From contig JAFAGA010000010.1 in assembly GCA_023423045.1 (NCBI GenBank), positions 1 to 64,000 on the forward strand: DNA of 64,000 bases. The letters are read 5' to 3'. The translations under genes and the position numbers were made by a program. This document shows, piece after piece, positions 28,201 to 37,669 of this stretch. The notes under the pieces are model-generated. The model did no database searches. It saw only the letters and a program-made list of their open reading frames with translations, and had not been told where the DNA came from. The DNA is from Bacillota bacterium. GTDB taxonomy: Bacteria > Bacillota > Clostridia > Lachnospirales > Lachnospiraceae. Position 1 is the first letter of the stretch, and each line of letters starts with the position of its first letter.

Positions 28201-28978
28201 CGCCATGGACGGCAGTGAAGCGGAAGCTACCTGTGATATACAGGTAGTGAAGCCGGTAGAAAGTATTTCATTGAACAATACGAGTATTTCCTTACTGGTA
28301 GGACAGACCAAAAAGCTGAAGGTGACTGTAAAGCCTGCGAATGCGACACTTAAAAGTGCGAAATGGACCTCCAGCGATCCCAGTGTTGCGATAGTCGATG
28401 AGGACGGTGAAGTAATTGCCATTAAAGCAGGCAGTACGACAATCACCGCAGAAGCTTTGGATAACAGCGGTAAAAAGGCAATATGCTATGTAAATGTATA
28501 TGAGCGTGTTTCATCTACAGGAATAACCATGCAGGATAAGCAGGTTGTCATGATTCCCGGAGAAGAAAAAATAGTCCGGAGCGTCCTTACACCGGCCAAT
28601 TCTACGGATGGTCTCACCTGGAGCACCGATAATGAGGCAGTGGCCAGGGTGGACAAGAATACCGGTAAGATCACAGCAAGGTCAAAAGGTGTTGCTTATA
28701 TTACAGCAATGACCGACTCGGGAAAGACAGCCCAGGTAGAGGTGTTGGTAATCGGGCTGAATATGACGGAGCTGACCCTGGAGCAGTATACCACATATCC
28801 TTACCCGCTGCAGGTAGAGGGAACGAACTCTGCGGTCAGCTGGAGCATTGATAATCCCAGTGTGGCAGTTGTGACGAATGGAAGAGTCAGCACCAGAGGA
28901 GTGGGAACGGCTACCATCACAGCAACTGTAAATGGGCGCAGACTGACCTGTAAGCTAAAGGTAGTTAAAATCAAATAA
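25208..28978 (+). CDS. Giant secreted protein of about 12-13 Big_2 Ig-like repeats
   Basis: A 1256-aa exported protein. The signal peptide is GFFFLLIFLWVRPEQAFA. The rest is nearly all Big_2 repeats of 80-90 residues, each with the W-x-S-S-D/N-x-x-V/I-A-T-V core, for example NWSSSDPDKATVDQNGLVTI, IWTSTNPKVATVNGTGLVTA, TWESSDTKVATVDANGKVTA and KWSTSNSSIATVSQKGKVTG. I count about 12-13 units, the first three more diverged. No catalytic domain, LPxTG, SLH or dockerin is seen. The array is probably an extended fibre at the cell surface. Repeats are similar but not identical at DNA level, so no recent internal amplification is obvious. TTAGGAGG precedes the ATG. Confidence 0.9.
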   Translation: MGTIKKVGIPFVFGFFFLLIFLWVRPEQAFASSQPKFDFRIGGKTVKDGDTVELKSKTTPISVNAADWTKDYSVEWTSSTEKVAKLAFPNGGNQLGTLERTGPGYSTVEARITSDGYTLVLNCIIKVDLVVDWSNTKYVTAATTEDRVVQLKNIDEKQKIYMKYADDTATGVSGGAITAGIEFESSDDKVVEVDPESGELTAKGGGSADITVRSTTFSGSDKPMTATVRVVVAPTFKMTWDNGSETITANSWYKKGEGTAVKEVPSNFVINSNAAIAEKLKWEVYDCSGTGDPKKLAADSAKLKYSVSDISGNVTFTNVKAGTYEIWAFAGKDYKEGHNVIYAYMKIVVPIRMVDTSLVMQVGDSYNVFDNSNIPIAKTFTYSSSDPNVVSVSETGILKAKIRGTAVITCTLDPNWRLYTETDVDEFKITVRVIDGISLNITNAKIYVGGTLQLVADVTDKTQATWSSNNEKVATVKDGLVTAKAEGDVEITASVTIGGVIKTAICKIRVEKTVTEIVLDPSSKTIAIGENLYLGAKITPKDLTVNLIWRSSDEKVVKIEETTPKTAWVKGVSGGTAVISAINEDNVVVGYCHVSVRQPVTSIVLSETKVIADLKSTRLQLRAMVYPENALNKKVNWSSSDPDKATVDQNGLVTIKKPGTVSIIATSDDSPKITAICNIDIQIPVNTISLDSTEKIMYVGDTARLSYTMSPADASTNGVIWTSTNPKVATVNGTGLVTAKTPGTAVIILKSEDGGYTSYCNIIVKREASGIKLDASALNLKAGEVYALKATLTPADSTDAKITWESSDTKVATVDANGKVTAKATGSTIIMAKLATGATVYCRVNVTTPVSGLVINFTEKTIYKGEKFKLKVSVTPSNATLLDVIWTSSNTKIATVDESGEVTAITGGTVIITCKTKEGGYTANCVLTVLEGVTNITLNHQTYYLGVDKSVMLVATVSSPSATNQEIKWSTSNSSIATVSQKGKVTGKKLGSVTITATAMDGSEAEATCDIQVVKPVESISLNNTSISLLVGQTKKLKVTVKPANATLKSAKWTSSDPSVAIVDEDGEVIAIKAGSTTITAEALDNSGKKAICYVNVYERVSSTGITMQDKQVVMIPGEEKIVRSVLTPANSTDGLTWSTDNEAVARVDKNTGKITARSKGVAYITAMTDSGKTAQVEVLVIGLNMTELTLEQYTTYPYPLQVEGTNSAVSWSIDNPSVAVVTNGRVSTRGVGTATITATVNGRRLTCKLKVVKIK

Positions 28979-29212
28979 CGCGGCCTTTGTCGTTTTATCA
29001 TAGTTTGCAGTCAGGATAAAAGTGAATAGATAACTTTGCCGGCTTGTTCATAAAGTATTTTCCGAAGTTAGGGAGGCTTTGTGGACGGGCCGGTTTTTAT
29101 TCTTCAGGCAAAAGAGGCACAATATTGCGATGTCCGATATTCGGAATATTGTTGATAATCTACAGGAGAAGGGTATTTATTTGTTGATAACTTACAGGTT
29201 TTAAAGTGAGGA

Positions 29213-29260
29213 TTGCGAATAAAAAATCCATGTGTTACAATACTTTCAGAACATACGTTT
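29213..29260 (+). promoter_or_regulatory. recN promoter with LexA (SOS) box
   Basis: TTGCGA (29213-29218), 17-bp spacer, TACAAT (29236-29241), then GAACATACGTTT at 29249-29260. The latter fits the Firmicute LexA operator (GAAC-N4-GTTY, CGAACRNRYGTTYG) and lies over the predicted transcription start, a position that would repress recN until DNA damage. The 230 bp between the previous gene and this site show nothing I can name. Confidence 0.65.
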
Positions 29261-29376
29261 TATGACTGCCCGCATAATCAGATACTGATGTTTACTTGTT
29301 AGGCGGAGACAGGAATTACCTGGCGTACACAGCTGCTACAATACATGATAATTTGCAGGAAAAGAGGGGAAACTAA

Positions 29377-31074
29377 TTGCTAATCAGCTTGCATGTAAAG
29401 AATTTTGCAATCATTAATGAGGTTGAAGTGGATTTTAAGGATCATCTTAATATTATGACAGGTGAGACAGGTGCCGGAAAGTCAATTATTATCGGCTCGG
29501 TTAATGCCGCCCTTGGAGCAAAGATAAGCAAAGATATTGTAAGAAGCGGTGCGGATTATGCGTTGGTTGAGCTTGTTTTTGAAACCAGGGATGAAGCAGT
29601 CTTCCGTATTATGCATGAACTCGATATCCCCGTTGAGGGAGATCAGATAATAATATCCCGCAAGATTATGCCGGGGAGAAGCATCTGCAGGATTAACGGT
29701 GAGAATGTGACTGCCTCTGCTCTGGCGGCAGTTGCAGGAATGCTCATAGATATCCATGGGCAGCATGAACATCAATCATTGTTGAACAAAGCAAAGCATC
29801 TTGAGATTGTAGACCGCTTTGCCCGGGATGAGATCGGAGAGCTGAAAGCAGAACTGGAGCGGGCCTACGCAGAATACGTGGGGTTAAAGCAGGAGTATGA
29901 GCAATCCGGAATCGACGAAGAGAAGAGGCTGAGAGAGATTGCTTTTTTAGAATATGAGGTGAATGAGATTAAGAATGCGGCTCTGGTCCCGGGAGAGGAT
30001 GAGGAGCTTACACTTCGATATAAGAAGCTGTCCAATGCCAATATTATTTCGGAAGGGCTTCAGAGCACCTACCGCTATACCGGTTATGATTCTGCTGCGG
30101 CAGGGGACGCTGTAGGGCGTGCTCTCCGCCAGCTGACAAAGTTGGCGGAATACGATGAAAGAATCCGCGGATTTCTGAATCAGGTATCGGATATTGATGG
30201 TTTACTTAATGATTTAAACAGAGATCTTTCCCAATATATTTCAGACACGGAGAATCCGGAGGAAGAGCTGGCGGAGGTTACCAAGAGGCTGGATCTGATC
30301 AACCACCTGAAGTCAAAGTACGGCAATTCCACCGAGCTGATTCTTGATTATTGCAGGGATTGTGAGGAGAAGCTGTCCAGGTATCGGGATTATGATGAAT
30401 ATATGGACAAGCTGGAGAAGAAATTGGCTTTGTCCGAGAAGAAGCTGGAGCTTTTGTGCAGCCGGTTATCCGAGATACGCAAGAGCAAAGCGGAGGAATT
30501 GACCAAGCGAATTCGGGAGGCCTTAATTGCCTTGAATTTTCTTGAGGTTAAGTTTGATATGGTCTTTGAACGGACCAGACACTATTCTGCCAATGGTTAT
30601 GACGACGGTGAATTTATCTTGTCCACGAATCCGGGAGAGGCCCTAAAGCCATTATCAAAGGTCGCCTCCGGAGGTGAACTTTCCCGTATTATGCTTGGAA
30701 TAAAATCAGTGCTGGCTGAAAAAGATGAAATTGAAACTTTGATTTTTGATGAAATTGACGTGGGAATTAGCGGAAGAACGGCTCAAAAGGTATCGGAACA
30801 GCTTTCCATGATTGCCCGGCATCATCAAATCATCTGCATAACCCATCTCGCACAGATTGCAGCGATGGCCGATACTCATTATGTTATTGAGAAGCAGACC
30901 GATGGAATATCCACCGAGACCATGATCCGCAAGTTGGATGAAAGTGAAACAATCGATGAATTATCCCGTATTCTCAGCGGCGCGGAGATCACGGAGCGTG
31001 TCAGGGATAATGCAAAAGAGATGAAGGAATTGGCAAGGGCGGCCAAAAAATACGTGACAAATTTCTCGAAGTAA
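29377..31074 (+). CDS. recN: DNA repair protein RecN
   Basis: A 565-aa SMC-like ATPase acting in double-strand break repair in the cytoplasm. The N-terminus (MLISLHVKNFAIINEVEVDF) with Walker A GETGAGKS at residues 29-36 is diagnostic. The Q-loop region IHGQHEHQSLLNK, a long coiled coil (about 150-370), the ABC signature LSKVASGGELSRIMLGIK and Walker B TLIFDEIDVGISG follow. The length is normal (553-576 aa). It starts at TTG 29377 with GAGGGG 8 nt upstream. Usually argR precedes recN in this group; it is missing here. The next gene is spoIVB after a terminator. Confidence 0.97.
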   Translation: MLISLHVKNFAIINEVEVDFKDHLNIMTGETGAGKSIIIGSVNAALGAKISKDIVRSGADYALVELVFETRDEAVFRIMHELDIPVEGDQIIISRKIMPGRSICRINGENVTASALAAVAGMLIDIHGQHEHQSLLNKAKHLEIVDRFARDEIGELKAELERAYAEYVGLKQEYEQSGIDEEKRLREIAFLEYEVNEIKNAALVPGEDEELTLRYKKLSNANIISEGLQSTYRYTGYDSAAAGDAVGRALRQLTKLAEYDERIRGFLNQVSDIDGLLNDLNRDLSQYISDTENPEEELAEVTKRLDLINHLKSKYGNSTELILDYCRDCEEKLSRYRDYDEYMDKLEKKLALSEKKLELLCSRLSEIRKSKAEELTKRIREALIALNFLEVKFDMVFERTRHYSANGYDDGEFILSTNPGEALKPLSKVASGGELSRIMLGIKSVLAEKDEIETLIFDEIDVGISGRTAQKVSEQLSMIARHHQIICITHLAQIAAMADTHYVIEKQTDGISTETMIRKLDESETIDELSRILSGAEITERVRDNAKEMKELARAAKKYVTNFSK

Positions 31075-31136
31075 ACCAAATAATTACTAGGCTGCACATA
31101 CTATAAAAAAAAGAAAAAAGAGAATACTTACAGTGA

Positions 31137-31166
31137 GGATATACAATACTATGTATATCCTTTTTT
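31137..31166 (+). terminator. Terminator between recN and spoIVB
   Basis: GGATATACA, loop ATACTA, TGTATATCC, then six T. A perfect 9-bp stem. Confidence 0.92.
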
Positions 31167-31222
31167 GATTCTAATAATGAGAAGTATGCGCAAAATCTAG
31201 ATAAAGGGTATGAGGTGAAAGG

Positions 31223-32512
31223 ATGAGGAGCAAGAGAAGATACCGGAGATTTTTAATCTGTATTTTTCTGTTAAATATTTTTTTGTTAGCTTTTTTCATA
31301 TATTATACGATAGACAAGAGGATACCGGATGAAATAAAGATGCTGGTAGGAACCGAGGAAAGCTTTGATTTTGGAATGCCTCTGGAGGGAAAGATAACCG
31401 CGGAGGATATGGGTGTAATCCAGGTGAATGATCTGAGTGTTCCGTCGGATCAGATCCGGGTTGATTTGAATCAGCCCTTTATACTGCAATCAAGCCAGAC
31501 CGGCACCTACCATATGGATTTGAAGCTTTTTGGCTTATTTCGTTTCAAACGAGTCTCCCTGGATGTAATCGATACGATGGAACTCATTCCCTGCGGAAGT
31601 CCCATTGGAATCTATGTGGAGACCGATGGAATTTTGGTTCTTGGCAGCGGCAAGATTACCGGAGTGGACGGCTTGAATTATGAGCCGACCAGGGATAAGC
31701 TGAAGTCAGGGGACTATATACTGGCGATTGACGGAGTGGAGGTAAACCGGAAGAATAATTTTGTAAATCAAATTCAGGAATGCAAAGGAGAAGATATCAC
31801 TCTTCTGGTCCGCAGAAACAATGAGGAGATTACGGTGCGTATAACACCGGTGAAAACAGCCAGCGGCAGTTATAAAATCGGAGCATGGATCAGGGACAAT
31901 ACCCAGGGTATCGGAACACTGACCTTTATCGCACCGGACGGACAGTTCGGAGCATTGGGCCATGGGATCACAGATGTTGATACGGGCTTATTGATGGATG
32001 TAAAGATGGGCTCCATCTATATCGCCGAGATCATGTCCATTGTTAAAGGTAAGGAAGGAGAGCCGGGAGAGCTGATTGGAATGATCCGGCAAAGTGACAA
32101 ATATAGAATCGGAAATATAACAAATAACACCTATCAAGGGATCTTCGGAAGGGTTGGCTTTGGATATAATTATAGCGGCAATGCACAGATGGAGCCTCTG
32201 CAGATCGGATTGAAACAGGAGGTCAGAAAAGGTACTGCATATATCCGCTGTACCATTGACGGAAGCGTCTCGGACTATGAAATCCAGATTGAAAGCGTGG
32301 ATATGAGCAACAGCAACCATAGTAAGGGAATTGTAATTCGGATCACGGATAAAAGACTGCTGGAGCTTACCGGAGGAATTGTTCAGGGAATGAGCGGCAG
32401 CCCTATTATCCAAAATAATAAGATAATTGGTGCGGTTACGCATGTATTTATACAGGATTCAACGAAAGGTTACGGTACTTTCATAGAGAACATGGTAAAT
32501 AATTTAGAATAA
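31223..32512 (+). CDS. spoIVB: SpoIVB peptidase (sporulation stage IV, sigma-K checkpoint)
   Basis: A 429-aa serine peptidase of family S55. In Bacillus it is made in the forespore, secreted into the intermembrane space and signals activation of pro-sigma-K processing. Seen here: an N-terminal membrane anchor (RFLICIFLLNIFLLAFFIYY), a PDZ domain (about 125-215, DKLKSGDYILAIDGVEVN), the conserved FGALGHGITDVDTG with the catalytic His near residue 247, and the catalytic Ser in QGMSGSPIIQNNKIIGAVTH near residue 390. It is located between recN and spo0A, the standard order in Clostridia. The start has GAGGTGAAAGG. Confidence 0.97.
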   Translation: MRSKRRYRRFLICIFLLNIFLLAFFIYYTIDKRIPDEIKMLVGTEESFDFGMPLEGKITAEDMGVIQVNDLSVPSDQIRVDLNQPFILQSSQTGTYHMDLKLFGLFRFKRVSLDVIDTMELIPCGSPIGIYVETDGILVLGSGKITGVDGLNYEPTRDKLKSGDYILAIDGVEVNRKNNFVNQIQECKGEDITLLVRRNNEEITVRITPVKTASGSYKIGAWIRDNTQGIGTLTFIAPDGQFGALGHGITDVDTGLLMDVKMGSIYIAEIMSIVKGKEGEPGELIGMIRQSDKYRIGNITNNTYQGIFGRVGFGYNYSGNAQMEPLQIGLKQEVRKGTAYIRCTIDGSVSDYEIQIESVDMSNSNHSKGIVIRITDKRLLELTGGIVQGMSGSPIIQNNKIIGAVTHVFIQDSTKGYGTFIENMVNNLE

Positions 32513-32536
32513 GGAGAGCTTTTGTTATAAAAAGAA

Positions 32537-32902
32537 ATCGACAAATTTTGATATAATTCAACCCATTCAATATTATTTATACAGCACATTAACTGCTTAT
32601 TAATTCCAATGATACAAAATATTGTGGTTTCCGCTTTTTCCTTGAAAAATAGCCTTATTTCTATGTCGAATGGTGCGGCAAGAAACATTTGAAAGTTAAA
32701 AACCTTACAGATATAATTCAGATATGGTAAAAATTTACAAGATATATTGCTTTAAAACTTGTCGATGATATTTTCGGGTTTTGTGTTGTATAATGGTTTA
32801 AAATGTAAAATACTAATAAGAAAAGTCATATTATGGTACTTGTATTTTGTACAATTTGCTAAAGCGATAAAGATTGACGCACAATTAGCGAAGATGTATA
32901 AT
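32537..32902 (+). promoter_or_regulatory. spo0A upstream region: 0A-like box and sigma-A promoter
   Basis: A strong promoter TTGACG (32874-32879), 17-bp spacer, TATAAT (32897-32902) lies 160 bp before spo0A. Further up, the minus strand carries TTTGTCGAT around 32530-32540, an 8-of-9 match to the Spo0A box TTTGTCRAA, and a weaker TTGTCGAT is found near 32759 on the plus strand. Feedback by Spo0A on its own gene is therefore plausible but not shown. Confidence 0.5.
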
Positions 32903-33062
32903 TAAATCAAAAAAACAACATGAAACCAAAAATGCCACACGAATACTCACGATATGTGAAGATACGAAATACGGACAACCCAGGATACAGGCTGTTTGGG
33001 AAGGAAACTAAAGGGGATTTATTTTGCGAGAACAAAATATATGATGGAGGTTGGAAAGTAAA

Positions 33063-33863
33063 ATGGGTAAGATTAATGTAGCTATTGTTGATGACAATGA
33101 GAGGATGGTGAATCTGCTCGAAGATATTTTGAAAGAAGATTCAGATATCGAGGTTGTTGGCAAATCGGAGAATGGTATTGATGCTTTAGACATGATCAAA
33201 GAGAAGAAGCCGGATGTTGTTTTATTAGATCTTATTATGCCTAAACTTGACGGGCTCGGAGTGATGGAGAAGGTTCGAAGGGATGCTGAATTTAAGAAAA
33301 GCCCCTCCTTCATCGTCATTACTGCAATCGGTCAGGAGGGTGTTACGGAAAACGCATTTGAGCTGGGTGCAAATTACTATATTATGAAGCCCTTTGACAA
33401 TAACGTGATTTTATCTAGAATTAAGCAGATCAAAGGAGATTATCACAGTAAGCTGATTGATAACCACAGAGTCAGTGCTTATGAGAATAAAAGCGCCTAT
33501 ATGGAGCGCAATCTGGAATCCGATGTAACCAATATCATACATGAGATCGGTGTTCCTGCACATATTAAAGGATACCAGTACTTACGCGATGCGATCATGA
33601 TGTCAGTAAATGATGCAGAGATGTTGAATTCTATCACAAAGCTTTTGTACCCTTCCATTGCAAAGCGTCATAAGACAACCCCCAGCAGGGTGGAGAGAGC
33701 AATACGGCATGCGATCGAAGTGGCTTGGAGCAGAGGGAAGATGGATACAATCGATGAATTATTCGGATATACGGTAAGCAACGGGAAGGGAAAACCGACC
33801 AATTCAGAGTTTGTGGCATTAATTGCGGATAAGATTCGGTTAGAATATAAATTGAGGTCTTAA
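33063..33863 (+). CDS. spo0A: Sporulation master regulator Spo0A
   Basis: A 266-aa response regulator controlling entry into sporulation. The receiver domain (1-125) has the acidic pair VDDNE, the phospho-acceptor D56 in [13 protein letters not shown], a conserved T in FIVITA and K in MKPFD. The C-terminal Spo0A DNA-binding domain has [19 protein letters not shown] and the recognition helix region [20 protein letters not shown]. The start is ATG 33063 with GGAGGT 11 nt upstream; an in-frame TTG at 33051 overlaps that site and is rejected. Full length, no defects, so the strain is probably able to sporulate. Confidence 0.97.
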   Translation: MGKINVAIVDDNERMVNLLEDILKEDSDIEVVGKSENGIDALDMIKEKKPDVVLLDLIMPKLDGLGVMEKVRRDAEFKKSPSFIVITAIGQEGVTENAFELGANYYIMKPFDNNVILSRIKQIKGDYHSKLIDNHRVSAYENKSAYMERNLESDVTNIIHEIGVPAHIKGYQYLRDAIMMSVNDAEMLNSITKLLYPSIAKRHKTTPSRVERAIRHAIEVAWSRGKMDTIDELFGYTVSNGKGKPTNSEFVALIADKIRLEYKLRS

Positions 33864-33909
33864 ATTGTGGTTTTAGTTAGTTAGGGTTTTAACAAATTTA
33901 CAAATAAAG

Positions 33910-33946
33910 GTCCTTCCTATTGTATTCTTCTGGGAAGGATTTTTAT
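33910..33946 (+). terminator. spo0A terminator
   Basis: TCCTTCC (33911-33917) pairs with GGAAGGA (33933-33939), followed by TTTTTATTTT. Confidence 0.85.
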
Positions 33947-34102
33947 TTTGATGGCAGGAGTAGGAAAAACAGTAATCTCGGGGCTTGTATACTTCGGCAA
34001 ATAATGTTATATTTATATCAACAAAAACTGCACAAAAAAGACAGAGTAAAGCTATAAAATAGTAACATATTCATAATATTCTGGGAATCAAGAAATAAGC
34101 TC

Positions 34103-34131
34103 TTGATATTTTATTGTAAATTAGGTAAAAT
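34103..34131 (+). promoter_or_regulatory. Candidate gapA promoter
   Basis: TTGATA (34103-34108), 17-bp spacer, TAAAAT (34126-34131), giving a leader of about 190 nt before gapA. The leader contains the repeated string CCGGT-CAATCTT-CCGGT but no known regulatory RNA. Confidence 0.5.
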
Positions 34132-34327
34132 AATTTTGGATTGAGAAAATTTTGTCAATGTGTTCCGGTCAATCTTCCGGTTGAGAAAGTTGTTCTTAAT
34201 CCTGGGTATTTATTTTGATTAATTGCTGTCTCAAATGTACCATCAGCAGGTATTTGCTAGAGAGATCCGTTTGTTGGCACATTGAGCGGTATATTATAAA
34301 TTTAAATAATTTAGGAGGAATATAATC

Positions 34328-35338
34328 ATGGCAGTAAAAGTAGCAATTAATGGTTTTGGACGTATCGGCCGTCTTGCATTCAGACAAATGTTTGGCGCAG
34401 AAGGTTACGAGATTGTAGCTATCAATGATTTAACAGATGCTAAAATGTTAGCACACTTATTAAAATACGATTCCGCACAGGGTAGATATCTTGGTCATGA
34501 GGTAGTAGCGAAGGAAAGCTCTATCGTAGTAGATGGCAAGGAGATCCAGATCTATGCTCAGAGAAATCCTGCTGACTTACCTTGGGGTAAGCTTGGTGTA
34601 GATGTAGTTCTTGAGTGTACAGGCTTCTTCGCTTCCAAAGCGAAATCCCAGGCTCACATTGATGCAGGTGCCAAGAAGGTTGTTATCTCTGCTCCGGCCG
34701 GCGATGATCTTCCCACCGTTGTATTCAGTGTAAATGAGGATATCTTAAAGGCAGAAGATACTATCATTTCTGCAGCTTCCTGCACAACAAACTGCTTAGC
34801 TCCTATGGCAGATACATTAAATAAATTAGCTTCTATCGAAAAGGGCTTCATGACAACGATCCATGCTTATACCGGCGATCAGATGACTCTGGACGGACCT
34901 CATCCGAAGGGCGACTTAAGAAGAGCACGTGCTGCAGCTGTTAATATCGTTCCCAACTCCACAGGTGCTGCTAAGGCAATCGGCCTTGTAATTCCTGAGT
35001 TAAGCGGTAAATTAGACGGCGCTGCACAGAGAGTACCTGTTCCCACAGGTTCCTTAACCGAATTAGTTGCAGTTGTTAACGGCACAGTGTCCAAGGCTGA
35101 TATCAACGCAGCAATGAAGGCAGCTCAGAGCGCATCCTTTGGTTATACCGAGGATGAACTGGTATCCTCCGATATCGTCGGCATCACCTATGGTTCATTG
35201 TTTGATGGTACTCAGACTAAGGTTACCGATCTTGGCAACGGCAAGACACTGGTTAAGGTTGTTTCCTGGTATGATAACGAGAACTCCTACACAAGCCAGA
35301 TGGTTAGAACAATTAAATACTTTGCTGAATTAGCATAA
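34328..35338 (+). CDS. gapA: Type I glyceraldehyde-3-phosphate dehydrogenase
   Basis: A 336-aa glycolytic enzyme that oxidises glyceraldehyde 3-phosphate to 1,3-bisphosphoglycerate with NAD+. The NAD-binding N-terminus [14 protein letters not shown], the catalytic Cys152 in [13 protein letters not shown], the His region [14 protein letters not shown] ([17 protein letters not shown]) and the C-terminal [14 protein letters not shown] are all intact. AGGAGG lies 8 nt before ATG 34328. Codon use (strong preference for a few codons such as TTA and GCA) suggests high expression. It heads the glycolytic cluster but has its own terminator, so pgk downstream is read separately or by read-through. Confidence 0.98.
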   Translation: MAVKVAINGFGRIGRLAFRQMFGAEGYEIVAINDLTDAKMLAHLLKYDSAQGRYLGHEVVAKESSIVVDGKEIQIYAQRNPADLPWGKLGVDVVLECTGFFASKAKSQAHIDAGAKKVVISAPAGDDLPTVVFSVNEDILKAEDTIISAASCTTNCLAPMADTLNKLASIEKGFMTTIHAYTGDQMTLDGPHPKGDLRRARAAAVNIVPNSTGAAKAIGLVIPELSGKLDGAAQRVPVPTGSLTELVAVVNGTVSKADINAAMKAAQSASFGYTEDELVSSDIVGITYGSLFDGTQTKVTDLGNGKTLVKVVSWYDNENSYTSQMVRTIKYFAELA

Positions 35339-35367
35339 GATATTTAATATATGCTTAATTGATCCAT

Positions 35368-35400
35368 CATGGGTCCGGTCTTTCAGGGCCGGACCTTTTT
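35368..35400 (+). terminator. gapA terminator
   Basis: GGGTCCGGTC pairs with GGCCGGACC across a short loop, followed by TTTTT. Confidence 0.9.
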
Positions 35401-35405
35401 GTATA

Positions 35406-35540
35406 TGCCAGCGAGGCCGATTGCGCCCGCATGAAAGGTATTTTGCCGGCGAGGCCATTGCATCGCATGAAAGGTACTTTGCCGGTGAGGACGATCACGC
35501 CCGCACGAAAGGTACTTTGAAGGTGAGGCCGGCCGTGCTC
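35406..35540. repeat. Tandem 36-38-bp repeats between gapA and pgk
   Basis: Three full units begin at 35406, 35444 and 35480, each starting TGCCRGYGAGG and ending GMAYGAAAGGTAYTT, and a fourth partial unit starts at 35518. A hairpin (GAGAGTTCGC-AA-GCGGACTCTC) follows at about 35547-35568. Units are adjacent without spacers, so this is not a CRISPR array. The GC content is higher than that of the flanking DNA. Confidence 0.8.
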
Positions 35541-35657
35541 GGCGCGAGAGTTCGCAAGCGGACTCTCGATTCATATGAGAGTACTCCACTCGTTTGGTTT
35601 TAGATAACATAGAGTCAATTCCTTAATTGAAAACATAGTATCGAAAGGAGAAAGTTT

Positions 35658-36851
35658 ATGTTAAATAAGAAGTCTGTCGATGACATCAGTGTAAAAGGGA
35701 AAAGAGTTTTAGTAAGATGTGATTTCAATGTTCCACTGCAGGAGGGCAGGATCACCGATGAGGTGCGTCTTGTAGAAGCACTTCCCACCATTAAGAAGTT
35801 AATCGGGGATGGAGGCAAGGTGATTCTTTGTTCCCATTTAGGCAAGCCCAAGGGTGAGCCGAAGCCGGAATTATCCCTGGCTCCCGTTGCGGTAAGATTG
35901 GCCCAGCTGCTGGGACAGGAAGTTAAATTTGCCAAGGATGACAATGTGGTTGGCGAGAATGCGAAGGCTGCAGTAGCCAAGATGAAGGATGGCGATGTAG
36001 TTCTTCTTGAGAATACCCGTTATAGAGTGGAAGAGACAAAGAATGTGGAAACGTTCAGCAAGGAACTGGCTTCTCTGTGCGATGTATTTGTGAATGATGC
36101 CTTTGGTACCGCTCACAGAGCACACTGTTCCAATGTGGGAGTGACACAGTTTGTAGAGACCTCCGTAGTAGGCTATTTGATGCAGAAGGAGATTGAGTTC
36201 CTTGGCAATGCGGTAAATAATCCGGAGAGACCTTTTGTAGCAATCCTTGGCGGCGCCAAGGTATCCAGCAAAATTTCCGTTATTGACAATCTACTTGATA
36301 AAGTAGATACTCTGATTATCGGCGGCGGAATGGCCTATACCTTTATGAAGGCTCTCGGTGAAGAGGTGGGTAAATCCTTACTTGAGCCTGATTACCTTGA
36401 TTATGCAAAGCGTATGATGGAAAAGGCGGAGAAAAAAGGTGTAAAATTATTGATCCCGGTGGATACTGTAGTTGCACAGGAGTTCTCCAATGATGTTCCT
36501 TTCAAGACAGTTGGACGTGGTGAGATTGAGCCGGATTGGGAAGGTCTTGATATCGGTGAGAAGACCTGTAAGCTTTATGCGGATGCGATTAAGGATGCCA
36601 AGACGGTTGTATGGAACGGACCGATGGGCGTATTCGAATTGTCCAATTTTGCTGCCGGCACAATTGCAGTAGCAAAGGCATTGGCAGAAATTGATGCCAC
36701 CACAATTATCGGCGGCGGTGATTCTGCTGCAGCTGTTAATATCCTGGGCTTTGGCGATAAGATGTCCCATATCTCCACCGGCGGCGGTGCCTCTCTCGAA
36801 TTCCTGGAGGGTAAGGAGCTTCCCGGCGTTGCTGCGGCTAACGATAAATAA
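35658..36851 (+). CDS. pgk: Phosphoglycerate kinase
   Basis: A 397-aa cytoplasmic enzyme transferring phosphate from 1,3-bisphosphoglycerate to ADP. Visible family signatures: [20 protein letters not shown] at the N-terminus, CSHLGKPKG, the substrate-binding [14 protein letters not shown], the hinge and nucleotide region [16 protein letters not shown], and the C-terminal [14 protein letters not shown] with [10 protein letters not shown] and [13 protein letters not shown]. The length is normal. AAAGGAG lies 10 nt before the ATG. tpiA follows after 48 bp with no terminator, so they form one operon. Confidence 0.98.
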   Translation: MLNKKSVDDISVKGKRVLVRCDFNVPLQEGRITDEVRLVEALPTIKKLIGDGGKVILCSHLGKPKGEPKPELSLAPVAVRLAQLLGQEVKFAKDDNVVGENAKAAVAKMKDGDVVLLENTRYRVEETKNVETFSKELASLCDVFVNDAFGTAHRAHCSNVGVTQFVETSVVGYLMQKEIEFLGNAVNNPERPFVAILGGAKVSSKISVIDNLLDKVDTLIIGGGMAYTFMKALGEEVGKSLLEPDYLDYAKRMMEKAEKKGVKLLIPVDTVVAQEFSNDVPFKTVGRGEIEPDWEGLDIGEKTCKLYADAIKDAKTVVWNGPMGVFELSNFAAGTIAVAKALAEIDATTIIGGGDSAAAVNILGFGDKMSHISTGGGASLEFLEGKELPGVAAANDK

Positions 36852-36899
36852 AACACAAATTGAATAGGCAAGCCGCTGTTGCGGCAGCAGGAGGTTAAT

Positions 36900-37646
36900 A
36901 TGCGTAGAAAGATTATTGCCGGCAACTGGAAGATGAATAAGACTCCGGCAGAAACCGTTGCCTTGATTAATGAACTAAAGCCCTTGGTGGTGACAGAGGA
37001 TACAGATGTTGTATTCTGTGTTCCTGCAATATCTCTGACAACGGCTTTGGATGCAGCCAAGGGAACGAATATTGAAATTGGTGCCCAGAACATGTATTTT
37101 GAAGAGAGCGGTGCTTATACCGGTGAGATTGCGCCGGGTATGCTGACCAGCATCGGGGTAAAGTATGTAATTATCGGTCATTCTGAGAGAAGAGAGTACT
37201 TTGCTGAATCCGACGAAACAGTGAATAAGAAGGTGTTGAAAGCTTTTGAGCATGGCATTACACCGATTGTCTGCTGCGGTGAATCTCTGAAGCAAAGAGA
37301 GCAGGGAATTACCATTGACTGGATTCGCCAGCAGATCAAAATTGCTTTCTTAAGTGTAACTGCAGACCAGGCAAAGGAAGCAGTAATTGCCTATGAGCCT
37401 ATCTGGGCCATCGGTACCGGTAAGGTTGCTACCACGGAGCAGGCTGAGGAAGTATGTAAGGCGATTCGCGAATGTATCGCTGAGATTTACGATGAGGCAA
37501 CAGCAGCAGCGATCCGTATCCAATACGGCGGCAGCGTGACCGCAGCCAGTGCAGCAGATTTATTCTCCCAGCCCAATATCGACGGAGGATTGGTTGGCGG
37601 CGCAAGTCTGAAGGCTGATTTCGGCAAGATTGTAAATTATAATTAA
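36900..37646 (+). CDS. tpiA: Triosephosphate isomerase
   Basis: A 248-aa TIM-barrel enzyme interconverting dihydroxyacetone phosphate and glyceraldehyde 3-phosphate. Catalytic residues are in place: K in AGNWKMNK, H in [12 protein letters not shown] in [15 protein letters not shown]; the phosphate site is YGGSVTAAS and [12 protein letters not shown] 36900 is chosen (AGGAGG 6 nt upstream); an in-frame ATG at 36879 would add seven residues before the conserved start. It is co-transcribed with pgk. Confidence 0.98.
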   Translation: MRRKIIAGNWKMNKTPAETVALINELKPLVVTEDTDVVFCVPAISLTTALDAAKGTNIEIGAQNMYFEESGAYTGEIAPGMLTSIGVKYVIIGHSERREYFAESDETVNKKVLKAFEHGITPIVCCGESLKQREQGITIDWIRQQIKIAFLSVTADQAKEAVIAYEPIWAIGTGKVATTEQAEEVCKAIRECIAEIYDEATAAAIRIQYGGSVTAASAADLFSQPNIDGGLVGGASLKADFGKIVNYN

Positions 37647-37669
37647 TAAAATAATCCATTCAGGATACC

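Noticed and set aside
28979..29212. Degraded argR upstream of recN
   Set aside because: No ArgR motif in any frame; the spacing alone is not evidence.
31706..31963. Minus-strand open frames inside spoIVB, recN, gapA and the Big_2 genes
   Set aside because: They are shadows of the plus-strand genes, lacking ribosome sites and family similarity.
34149..34157. Spo0A box TTTGTCAAT upstream of gapA
   Set aside because: A single 9-bp near match in AT-rich DNA is expected by chance and the gene is not a typical Spo0A target.
35406..35540. CRISPR array
   Set aside because: Units are directly adjacent and there are no unique spacers or cas genes.
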